This document shows, piece by piece, positions 44,120-51,258 of a stretch of DNA of 64,000 nt (positions are counted from its first letter, which is position 1; the number at the start of each line of letters is the position of its first letter). A program made the translations under genes and the position numbers. The notes beneath the pieces are model-generated. The model ran no database searches. It worked only from the letters and a program-made list of their open reading frames with translations, and was not told the DNA's origin. The stretch is from assembly GCF_010500955.1 (NCBI RefSeq), contig NZ_QVMJ01000004.1:169135-233134 (forward strand). The letters are read 5' to 3'. The DNA is from Bacteroides sp. 519 (lineage in GTDB: Bacteria > Bacteroidota > Bacteroidia > Bacteroidales > Bacteroidaceae).

Positions 44120-44264
44120 TAATGTGCCAATATGCCAATATGCAAATTGGCTATGCAGCACATTATTGGTTTATTATTTAATTATTCATTCTATAAAATT
44201 AGCCCATTGCCATATTAGCATATTAACCTATTGGCACATTGGCACATTAGCCTATTGGCACATT
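44120..44264. repeat. Tandem-word palindrome, TGCCAATA family, with TATTTAATTAT loop
   Basis: The left arm (44120-44143) has TGCCAATA words. The right arm (44218-44264) is complementary and longer. The wide loop contains TATTTAATTAT (44175-44185), shared with the element at 60211, and GCTATGCAG, the reverse of a string in the loop at 746-765. It lies between kduI and kduD. Confidence 0.75.
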
Positions 44265-45105
44265 ATTTAATATCTGTTATTGCCGAGAAGTCTTGATCAC
44301 CATAGTCAAGGTTTTCGCCACCCATACCCCAGATAAAGGTATAGTTATGAGTTGCAGCAGCCGAGTGGATTGACCATTCGGGCGACAGTACTGCCTGATC
44401 GTTTTTCATCCAAAGGTGACGGGTTTCGTCTATTTCGCCCATGAAGTGGCATACAGCATGTTCTTCGGGAACTTCGAAATAGAAGTAAGCTTCCATACGA
44501 CGCGAGTGTACATGAGGAGGCATGGTGTTCCATACACTACCCGGTGCAAGTTCGGTCATACCCATTTGCAGTTGGCAGGTAGGAAGCACTTGGTTTACAA
44601 TCATCTTATTGATGTTGCGGTGGTTAGAACCTTCCAACGAACCCATTTCGGCAACTACAGCATCGGCTTTAGTTATTTTTTTATCTGGGTAGTTTCTGTG
44701 GGCAGGTAGTGAGTTGAAGTAAAACTTAGCAGGTTTACTGGCATCTGCACTTTCAAAAGTAACTTCTCTTTCGCCCGAGCCAAGGTATAATGCTTCTTTA
44801 TAGTTCAATTGGAATGTTGCATCGCCTGCTTTTACTACACCAGGACCACCTACATTGTATATACCCAACTCGCGACGGGTAAGAAAATAAGGGGCTTTCA
44901 AAGGATCGATAGCTTCCAGCTTCAAAACTTCACCTACAGGCATAGCCCCACCCACAACCATACGGTCGTACATGGAATAAACCATATTCACTTCATTGGC
45001 CGAGAAAACTTTCTCGATAAGGAAATCCCTGCGAATTCGCGCAGTGTCGTAGCTTTTTGCATCTTCCGGATGCGCAGCATAACGAATTTCATAATTTGTT
45101 TTCAT
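44263..45105 (-). CDS. kduI: 5-keto-4-deoxyuronate isomerase
   Basis: Zinc-dependent cupin enzyme of 280 residues, the family's usual size. It converts 4-deoxy-L-threo-5-hexosulose uronate, the spontaneous product of unsaturated uronic acids released by polysaccharide lyases, into 2,5-diketo-3-deoxygluconate. Visible family blocks: RRDFLIEKVFSANEVNMVYSMYDR, GSGEREVTFES, NTMPPHVHSRRMEAYFYFE with the zinc-binding histidines, and the C-terminal WSIHSAAATHNYTFIWGMGGENLDYGD. It heads the kduI-kduD-DUF4861 operon. The palindromic array at 45378-45482 lies about 270 bases upstream. Confidence 0.95.
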   Translation of the reverse strand: MKTNYEIRYAAHPEDAKSYDTARIRRDFLIEKVFSANEVNMVYSMYDRMVVGGAMPVGEVLKLEAIDPLKAPYFLTRRELGIYNVGGPGVVKAGDATFQLNYKEALYLGSGEREVTFESADASKPAKFYFNSLPAHRNYPDKKITKADAVVAEMGSLEGSNHRNINKMIVNQVLPTCQLQMGMTELAPGSVWNTMPPHVHSRRMEAYFYFEVPEEHAVCHFMGEIDETRHLWMKNDQAVLSPEWSIHSAAATHNYTFIWGMGGENLDYGDQDFSAITDIK

Positions 45106-45254
45106 AATCGTAATCTATTTAATAATTGCTTCGTTTGCGTACACGGAGACAAAAATAGTGAAAGTTAATTGGATTTCGACTATAAAATCATTCAAAAATA
45201 AAAAAGCTGCTTCAATGCATTATTACTTGGATGTTAGCAGATGTTAATACATGG

Positions 45255-45342
45255 TTGCATATATCACAGTAATTTTGTATCTTTAATTAAGATTATACGG
45301 GAATGACAGTAAGTACAAACTACAGTTATTCCCGTATTTTTG
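45255..45342 (+). ncRNA. Possible very short transcript: promoter-like boxes then terminator-like hairpin
   Basis: TTG (45255-45257), 20 bases, then TATCTTTA (45278-45285) resembles a promoter. Ten bases later a perfect 10-bp inverted repeat begins, ATACGGGAAT (45295-45304) with ATTCCCGTAT (45328-45337), and T residues follow. Transcription would give an RNA of about 50 bases. The -7 box departs from consensus in its last base. This is a speculative call. Confidence 0.3.
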
Positions 45343-45377
45343 TTTACTTTTATCTATCCACAAATAATTACTGTTTT

Positions 45378-45482
45378 TTATGCTGCAAAACGCGATTTCA
45401 AAATGCTGCATTTCACACTTTCGAAATGCAGCATTTTGATCGAACGAAATGCAGCATTTCATCAATGCAAAATGCAGCATTT
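45378..45482. repeat. Array of palindromic 13-mers with exact 23-base period
   Basis: AAATGCTGCATTT starts at 45401 and AAATGCAGCATTT at 45424, 45447 and 45470: every step is 23 bases. A degenerate unit keeping only ATGCTGCA is in register at 45378. The 10-base spacers differ (CACACTTTCG, TGATCGAACG, CATCAATGCA). Each 13-mer is a perfect palindrome around one central base. It resembles the 22-base-period array at 15590-15692. It is too short for CRISPR; protein binding sites are one option. Confidence 0.85.
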
Positions 45483-45690
45483 TGAATTTACGCACTAAAA
45501 TAGGCTCTACAAAGCGTGTGGCGCGGGTTAGTCGGACAAACTTTCGTGTTTGTTGCTTTTTAGAGGTGACGAAATAACTAAACAGACGGCTGTTTGTTGG
45601 AAAGATTTTTTAATTGCATGATTATGTGATTCACCACAGAACCCTGTAGGGATACCCCTTGTGGTGAAATACTGTGACGTATATCCAGAG
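45483..45690. other. Intergenic stretch between the array and dusB
   Basis: No gene is supported. It contains a hairpin at 45630-45668 (TTCACCACA pairing with TGTGGTGAA, with an inner CCC/GGG pair) that may terminate dusB, and a small inverted repeat AAACAG-acgg-CTGTTT near 45581. Confidence 0.5.
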
Positions 45691-46692
45691 TTAATTTTCT
45701 GATTGACTTTGAGCAACCAATATCCGGTCGAATATTTGAAACAGTTCCTCTACCGATTCGGTTCGTAACATAGCTATTCGTGTTGGCCTGAAATCGGGTA
45801 TTCCTTTAAATAACGGAGTAGCTGCCAGATGTCGGCGGATATGGATGATGCCTCTACGCTCGTCTAACCGCTCAACGCTGTTTAAAACTTCTTCGCGCAA
45901 CACATTTAGTTTCCACTCAAAGGGTAGCGGGGGGAGTTCCTCGCCTGTTTCCAGAAAATGTTTTATTTCTTTGAATATCCAGGGGCGACCAATGCTTCCA
46001 CGACCCACCATAATAGCATCAACACCGTAACGGTCGAAGCATTCTTTGGCGCGCTGCGGACTGGTTACATCGCCATTGCCAATAATAGGGATGTGCATAC
46101 GTGGGTTGTTTTTAACCTCGCCAATCAGTGTCCAGTCGGCTTCGCCGGTGTACATCTGCGAGCGGGTGCGACCGTGAATGGCAAGCGCTGCAATTCCACA
46201 ATCCTGCAATTGTTCGGCAAGTTCTACAATTATTTTATTGTCGCAATCCCATCCCAGACGGGTTTTTACTGTTACCGGAAGCTTTACGGCATCAACAACG
46301 GCACGGGTTATTTCGAGCATCTTGGGTATATTCCGTAACATGCCTGCACCCGCTCCTTTACCAGCAACCTTCTTTACCGGGCACCCGAAGTTAATATCAA
46401 GGATATCCGGGTTTGCCTCTTCTTCTACAATACGGGCGGCCTCGACCATGGCATCGGTTTCTTTACCGTATATCTGAATGGCAACAGGCCGTTCTTCTTC
46501 GCTGATAGTTAACTTTGCCCTGGTTTTGTTTACTGCGCGGATAAGTGCATCGCTCGATACAAATTCGGTATAAACCATATCTGCCCCGAACTTTTTACAC
46601 ATCAAACGGAAAGCCGGATCGGTGACATCCTCCATCGGCGCCAGCACTACCGGGTATTTGGATTTATTGAGTTTCTGTATGTATGGATTCAT
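45691..46692 (-). CDS. dusB: tRNA-dihydrouridine synthase (DusB type)
   Basis: FMN enzyme that reduces uridines in the D loop of tRNAs, 333 residues from MNPYIQKLNKSKYPV (ATG 46690-46692). The 12 preceding open codons lie in the promoter region and are rejected. Motifs: APMEDVTDPAFR at the N-terminus, the catalytic Cys in DINFGCPVKKVAGKGAGAGM, KTRLGWD, HGRTRSQMY and the FMN phosphate site GNGDV with GRGSIGRPW. The C-terminal helical tRNA-binding domain is complete. A full promoter lies at 46702-46733. Confidence 0.95.
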   Translation of the reverse strand: MNPYIQKLNKSKYPVVLAPMEDVTDPAFRLMCKKFGADMVYTEFVSSDALIRAVNKTRAKLTISEEERPVAIQIYGKETDAMVEAARIVEEEANPDILDINFGCPVKKVAGKGAGAGMLRNIPKMLEITRAVVDAVKLPVTVKTRLGWDCDNKIIVELAEQLQDCGIAALAIHGRTRSQMYTGEADWTLIGEVKNNPRMHIPIIGNGDVTSPQRAKECFDRYGVDAIMVGRGSIGRPWIFKEIKHFLETGEELPPLPFEWKLNVLREEVLNSVERLDERRGIIHIRRHLAATPLFKGIPDFRPTRIAMLRTESVEELFQIFDRILVAQSQSEN

Positions 46693-46701
46693 AAGTGGGT
46701 G

Positions 46702-46733
46702 CAAAGATAAAAGAAATCCCGGTAGCATTCAAA
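46702..46733 (-). promoter_or_regulatory. Promoter of dusB inside the rubrerythrin terminator
   Basis: On the minus strand TTTG (46730-46733), 20 bases, then TATCTTTG (46702-46709). The -33 box falls in the loop of the hairpin at 46715-46751. Confidence 0.6.
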
Positions 46734-46751
46734 ACAGAAGCTACCGGGATT
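46705..46751 (-). terminator. Terminator of the rubrerythrin gene
   Basis: AATCCCGGTAGC (46715-46726) pairs perfectly with 46740-46751. Read on the minus strand it is followed by a T-rich tract (TTCTTTTATC). Confidence 0.75.
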
Positions 46752-46781
46752 CAAGATAAAAGCTATAAAGAAATAATCTGA

Positions 46782-47360
46782 TTAATAATTTGTCTTCTTC
46801 ACTTCGAAGTGAGCCTGTGGATGAACACAAGCCGGGCATACCTTCGGTGCCTCGGTACCTGCATGAATATATCCGCAGTTGCGGCATTGCCACAATACTT
46901 CTTCTGTTTTCTTAAATACGCTTTCGTTCTCAATGTTGTTTACAAAAGCAAGGTATCTTTCCTCGTGTGCTTTTTCGGCAACACTGATATTGCGGTACAT
47001 GGCAGCAATTTCGGGGAAACCTTCTTCGTCGGCAATATCTGCACATTTAGGATAGTCGGTAGCCCATTCTTCGTGCTCGCCGGCGGCAGCAGCTTTCAGG
47101 TTTTCGAGTGTTGTACCTATAACACCAGCAGGGAAAGTACCAGTAAATTCAACCATACCACCCTCTAGAAATTTGAACATACGTTTAGCGTGTTCCTTTT
47201 CCTGATCGGCAGTTTCGGTAAAAATTGCAGCAATCTGTTCAAAACCTTCTTTTTTTGCAACGCTAGCAAAATAAGTGTAACGCATTCTTGCTTGTGATTC
47301 GCCTGCGAAAGTCATAAGCAGGTTCTTTTCTGTTTTTGTTCCTTTGATACTTTTAGCCAT
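46782..47360 (-). CDS. rbr: Rubrerythrin
   Basis: Peroxide-scavenging diiron protein of 192 residues, important for oxygen tolerance in anaerobes. The N-terminal ferritin-like four-helix domain supplies the diiron ligands (GESQARMRYTYFA, ETADQEKEHAKRMF, ISVAEKAHEERY). The C-terminal rubredoxin domain has both Cys pairs, CRNCGY and CPAC. Length and order match the classical rubrerythrin. Single gene with its own -7 box at 47423 and a terminator downstream. Confidence 0.96.
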   Translation of the reverse strand: MAKSIKGTKTEKNLLMTFAGESQARMRYTYFASVAKKEGFEQIAAIFTETADQEKEHAKRMFKFLEGGMVEFTGTFPAGVIGTTLENLKAAAAGEHEEWATDYPKCADIADEEGFPEIAAMYRNISVAEKAHEERYLAFVNNIENESVFKKTEEVLWQCRNCGYIHAGTEAPKVCPACVHPQAHFEVKKTNY

Positions 47361-47422
47361 AATTTAATTCGTTTAATCAGGATACTATCCTTCTATATTA
47401 CATTTATATTTAGTAGTTAGTG

Positions 47423-47430
47423 CAAAGATA
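47423..47430 (-). promoter_or_regulatory. Putative -7 box of the rubrerythrin gene
   Basis: TATCTTTG on the minus strand, 62 bases before the ATG. No clear TTTG at -33. Confidence 0.4.
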
Positions 47431-47547
47431 AAAAAATGATCTTTCATACGCCCGAAATGGGGTATAGATAAATTCTTTGGTATTATTGATTAAATCTATA
47501 AACAGGAAATAAAAAGCTTTTACCATATTAATTAGTTTTATTTTATC

Positions 47548-47555
47548 TAATTTTG
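47548..47555 (+). promoter_or_regulatory. Putative -7 box of the SulP gene
   Basis: TAATTTTG fits TAnnTTTG and lies 65 bases before the ATG at 47621. Confidence 0.35.
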
Positions 47556-47620
47556 CATCTGCTTTATTATTATTAGGGATAACATATAAAATAAACAAAA
47601 AACATCAGAAAAAGGTTCAA

Positions 47621-49300
47621 ATGAAACAGTTTCCTTTTAAGCCCAAATTGTTTTCCACACTTAAAAACTATTCAAAGGAAAACTTTATGGCCGATTTAAT
47701 GGCGGGTATTATTGTAGGAATAGTTGCATTACCACTTGCCATAGCTTTTGGTATTGCCTCGGGGGTATCGCCCGAAAAGGGTATTATTACGGCAATTATC
47801 GCCGGATTTATTATTTCATTTCTAGGTGGAAGCAAGGTACAGATAGGTGGCCCCACGGGTGCGTTTATCGTAATTGTTTATGGTATTATTCAGCAATACG
47901 GCGAATCCGGATTAATTATTGCCACTATAATGGCAGGTGTATTGCTTATTCTGCTGGGAGTTTTCAGGCTGGGAGCCATCATTAAATTTATTCCGTATCC
48001 TATTATCGTAGGGTTTACAAGCGGTATTGCAGTAACCATCTTTACAACTCAAATAGCCGATATATTTGGGCTTGACTTTGGTGGTGAAAAAATCCCCGGC
48101 GATTTTCTGGGTAAGTGGATGCTTTACTTCCAGCACTTCGATACTATTAACTGGTGGAATACCATTATTAGTATTGTGAGTATTCTTATCATTGTATTCT
48201 CTTCTAAAATAACAAAGAAAGTTCCAGGTTCGTTAATTGCTATTATTGTAATAACGCTGGTTGTTTATGCATTGAAAACGTTTCTGGATATTGATTCGAT
48301 AGATACTATTGGCGACAGGTTTGATATTCAATCGAAACTACCCGATGCCGATATTCCGGTAATTAATTGGGAGGCTATTAATGGTTTATTGCCGGCAGCC
48401 ATTACAATTGCCGTTCTGGGTGCCATTGAGTCGCTGTTATCGGCCACCGTTGCCGATGGTATAATTGGCGACAAGCACGATTCGAACACCGAGCTGATTG
48501 CACAGGGTGCTGCAAACATCATCACTCCTTTATTTGGTGGTATTCCGGCTACAGGTGCCATAGCGCGTACCATGACTAATATAAACAATGGTGGGCGCAC
48601 CCCAGTAGCAGGGATTATTCATGCTATAGTGTTGCTGCTTATTCTTTTGTTATTAATGCCACTTGCCAAATACATTCCAATGGCTTGCCTGGCCGGGGTG
48701 TTGGTTATTGTATCTTATAATATGAGCGAATGGAGAACGTTTAAGGCATTACTGAAAAACCCCAAGTCGGATATTGCTGTTTTGCTAATAACCTTCTTCC
48801 TTACTGTAATCTTCGACCTTACCATTGCTATCGAAGTTGGTTTGGTTATTGCCTGTTTGTTATTTATGAAACGTGTTGCCGAAACCACCGAGATATCTGT
48901 ACTTACAGACGAGATTAACCTGGGAGCAGATACCGATGCTGCTATTACAGAAGAAAAGCTTCTGATTCCTAAAGGAGTAGAGGTTTACGAAATTAATGGT
49001 CCTTACTTTTTTGGTATTGCCAATAAGTTCGAAGAACAAATGATTATGTTGAAAGACTGCCCAACAGTGAGGATTATACGTATGCGTAAGGTTCCTTTCA
49101 TTGATTCAACAGGTATTCACAACCTGAGCAATCTCTGTAAGTTATCAAAAAAAGAAAAGATAACCATTGTGCTATCCGGAGTTAATAACAAAGTTCATGT
49201 AACGTTGGAAGAAGCCGGCTTTTACGACTTAATTGGTAAGGAGAATATTTGTCCTAATATCAATGTGGCGCTGGAAAGAGCAAAAGAGTTATTAAATTGA
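47621..49300 (+). CDS. SulP-family inorganic anion transporter
   Basis: Inner-membrane transporter of 559 residues for an anion such as sulfate or bicarbonate. The membrane part of about 400 residues holds the SulP core signature (ADLMAGIIVGIVALPLAIAFGIASGVSPEKG) and the second-half motif LLSATVADGIIGDKHDSNTELIAQGAANI. The C-terminal STAS domain (about 440-559) includes MRKVPFIDSTGIHNL, with the Ser-Thr of the anti-sigma-antagonist loop. The substrate cannot be decided from sequence. Single gene, followed by a palindromic element. Confidence 0.93.
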   Translation: MKQFPFKPKLFSTLKNYSKENFMADLMAGIIVGIVALPLAIAFGIASGVSPEKGIITAIIAGFIISFLGGSKVQIGGPTGAFIVIVYGIIQQYGESGLIIATIMAGVLLILLGVFRLGAIIKFIPYPIIVGFTSGIAVTIFTTQIADIFGLDFGGEKIPGDFLGKWMLYFQHFDTINWWNTIISIVSILIIVFSSKITKKVPGSLIAIIVITLVVYALKTFLDIDSIDTIGDRFDIQSKLPDADIPVINWEAINGLLPAAITIAVLGAIESLLSATVADGIIGDKHDSNTELIAQGAANIITPLFGGIPATGAIARTMTNINNGGRTPVAGIIHAIVLLLILLLLMPLAKYIPMACLAGVLVIVSYNMSEWRTFKALLKNPKSDIAVLLITFFLTVIFDLTIAIEVGLVIACLLFMKRVAETTEISVLTDEINLGADTDAAITEEKLLIPKGVEVYEINGPYFFGIANKFEEQMIMLKDCPTVRIIRMRKVPFIDSTGIHNLSNLCKLSKKEKITIVLSGVNNKVHVTLEEAGFYDLIGKENICPNINVALERAKELLN

Positions 49301-49303
49301 GAT

Positions 49304-49396
49304 TTGAACCGCAGAGTTACGCGAGTTACGCGGAGTATTATGATGCCGCAAGGAAACTTAAAACTCCGCGTAACTCCGCGTAACTCTGCGGTTCAA
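49304..49396. repeat. Tandem-word palindrome, TTACGCGGAG family, with CCTTGCGGCATC loop
   Basis: The left arm (49304-49336) begins TTGAACCGCAGAGTTACGCG and pairs with 49363-49396. On the minus strand the loop reads TTCCTTGCGGCATCA (49341-49355), matching the core of other elements. It lies between the convergent sulP and radical SAM genes. Confidence 0.85.
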
Positions 49397-49400
49397 TTAA

Positions 49401-50177
49401 TTAATAGGATACACTTACATTTAAGCCTTCTTTTACAAGTAAATCGCGTATGTGGTTAAGTTCTTCCGGGGTGGCTTTCTCTAAGCCTTGCCCCGGCGTT
49501 TCGCGATCGATGGTATATATCATAACTTGTTTGGGGGCAATATCTTTCAGCACTTTAATCCATGGCAGAACATAGCTATTGGTAGTGTTATTTACATCCT
49601 TACCCATAAACTCACCCTTCATAAACATGGTTTGGATAATGCAATTACCTTTAAAGGCCTTTAGTAACTCTATTGTTTGGGGCAAAGAATAGCGGGCTAC
49701 CGGGCGGTCAACCCATCTGATATAATCTTCATCAACCGTATCTAACTTTAGGATGTTATTATCCACCTTTTGAAGTGCTTCAAACACATTGGGTTTACCA
49801 ATATGTACAGCATTACTAAGCACACTAACTTTAGCATACGGAAAGTATGTATCTCTTAGTTTCAGTGTGTCGTCAATGATGTCGGCAAAGTGCGGATGAA
49901 TGGTAGGTTCGCCATTGCCTGCAAAGGTTATAACATCAAGTGCAGAACTTTCGTTCTTCATTTTCTGCAAAGTCGATTCTAATGCAGTTTTTACTTCTTC
50001 GCGTGTAGGTAGCGAACTTTTGGTTTTATGATCTTTATTAAAGCCGCACTCGCAGTAAATGCAGTCGAAAGAGCAGTACTTACCATCGCCAGGTAAAAGG
50101 TTTACTCCTAAAGATACTCCCAATCGGCGCGATTGTATTGGACCGAAGATGGGGGAAGAGAATATTATTGTTGACAT
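49401..50177 (-). CDS. Radical SAM protein (COG0731-like)
   Basis: A 258-residue radical SAM enzyme with the cluster motif C35-x3-C39-x2-C42 (KYCSFDCIYC), followed by Cys44, and the GNGEPTIHP stretch in the role of the GGEP motif. It has no SPASM extension. The N-terminal FGPIQSRRLGVSLGVNLLP is typical of a widespread bacterial family whose substrate is unknown. It starts 12 bases after the end of an ATPase gene, so the two are probably co-transcribed. Confidence 0.85.
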   Translation of the reverse strand: MSTIIFSSPIFGPIQSRRLGVSLGVNLLPGDGKYCSFDCIYCECGFNKDHKTKSSLPTREEVKTALESTLQKMKNESSALDVITFAGNGEPTIHPHFADIIDDTLKLRDTYFPYAKVSVLSNAVHIGKPNVFEALQKVDNNILKLDTVDEDYIRWVDRPVARYSLPQTIELLKAFKGNCIIQTMFMKGEFMGKDVNNTTNSYVLPWIKVLKDIAPKQVMIYTIDRETPGQGLEKATPEELNHIRDLLVKEGLNVSVSY

Positions 50178-50189
50178 ATCATTTGTTAT

Positions 50190-51182
50190 TTAAACAACTC
50201 CATCTACATTATCTAACCGTATGTATTTGCCCAAATCTTTGTTTTGTTCCTTGTTAAGTATCCGGGTGAAACTTGCAATACAATCATTGCTATGAGTTGT
50301 TGCAAATACTTGTATGTTTAGAACTGTAGCAAGTTTAAATACTATTTCCCATAGCTGGTCTTGCACAGTATAATGCAATCCATTTTCAAACTCATCAATT
50401 AATAAATAGCCATCACTACTATTTACCAGAGCTAATATGATTGTAAGTATTCTATTAATACCATCTCCCATACTACCAATAGGAACAACAGAATTTTCAC
50501 CCGACAATTTTACTACTGCGGTTCGTGTTTTAGTATAACTTTCAATAAATGTAATTCGTTCTGTACGTGGTTCTATTATACGTAAAGCATCAATTACAAA
50601 TTGTTCTTTTTCTGTTAAAGCAATATTATCAAACAATACTCCATTAATATTTCTACTGATGTTGTTAGTGTGTATAAAATGAGTATTTAATGTTGATGAA
50701 CGTATTAACTTAGGCACCTTATAGTTTTCTAACTTCTGGTTTAAAAAGTAAGATCGAGATTCCTCTCCTATCTCTAGCATAAGAACCAATGGTAAATTAT
50801 CAATGCCTTTTTTTTCATTTCCATCTAAATATTTAGCAAAATAAAGAGAGTAATCGTCTTTTTTCTCAGTCGTACCAATTAATATCCTGTCTTCGTCTTC
50901 ATTAGAATATTTACGGTCGGTAAACAATGAGGCAAGTGCGCTTAGGTTAATATCTTGTGCATTTTCGGATTCGAGCAAAATATATGGGGTATATTCTCCT
51001 CTATTTTCTAATATTTGAAACAAGCTATTAATATTTTCTCCATTAGCATATAAAGATATTGCCTCCAAAACAGACGATTTCCCTGTATTATTCTTTCCGG
51101 CAATCAGGTTTATTCTACTTAAAGAATTTATAGTCAATTCTTTTAAGTTCCTATAATTTTTTATATAAAGTGATGGAAACAT
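50190..51182 (-). CDS. AAA family ATPase (ABC/OLD-like), short C-terminus
   Basis: A 330-residue ATPase of the AAA_15/AAA_21 type. Walker A is AGKNNTGKSSV (about 29-39), the ABC-like signature region is IGSMGDGINRIL, and Walker B is YLLIDEFENGLH, followed by TTHSNDC (switch His). There is no TOPRIM nuclease domain, and the protein stops soon after IRLDNVDG, where related proteins, from memory, often continue some tens of residues. Such ATPases are found in defence systems and alone. The function here is unknown. The gene looks more AT-rich than its neighbours. Confidence 0.78.
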   Translation of the reverse strand: MFPSLYIKNYRNLKELTINSLSRINLIAGKNNTGKSSVLEAISLYANGENINSLFQILENRGEYTPYILLESENAQDINLSALASLFTDRKYSNEDEDRILIGTTEKKDDYSLYFAKYLDGNEKKGIDNLPLVLMLEIGEESRSYFLNQKLENYKVPKLIRSSTLNTHFIHTNNISRNINGVLFDNIALTEKEQFVIDALRIIEPRTERITFIESYTKTRTAVVKLSGENSVVPIGSMGDGINRILTIILALVNSSDGYLLIDEFENGLHYTVQDQLWEIVFKLATVLNIQVFATTHSNDCIASFTRILNKEQNKDLGKYIRLDNVDGVV

Positions 51183-51258
51183 AGTTGTTGAGAATTCTAT
51201 TTAGAATACAAACTTAAAGAAAAATGTTCGATTTATATGCTAAGGACACAGAATTCAT

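Noticed and set aside
45283..45495. Open frames on both strands over the palindromic array
   Set aside because: The apparent protein repeats (such as NAAF and MQHF) are only translations of the 23-base units. The period is not a multiple of three and both strands are open because the unit is a palindrome.
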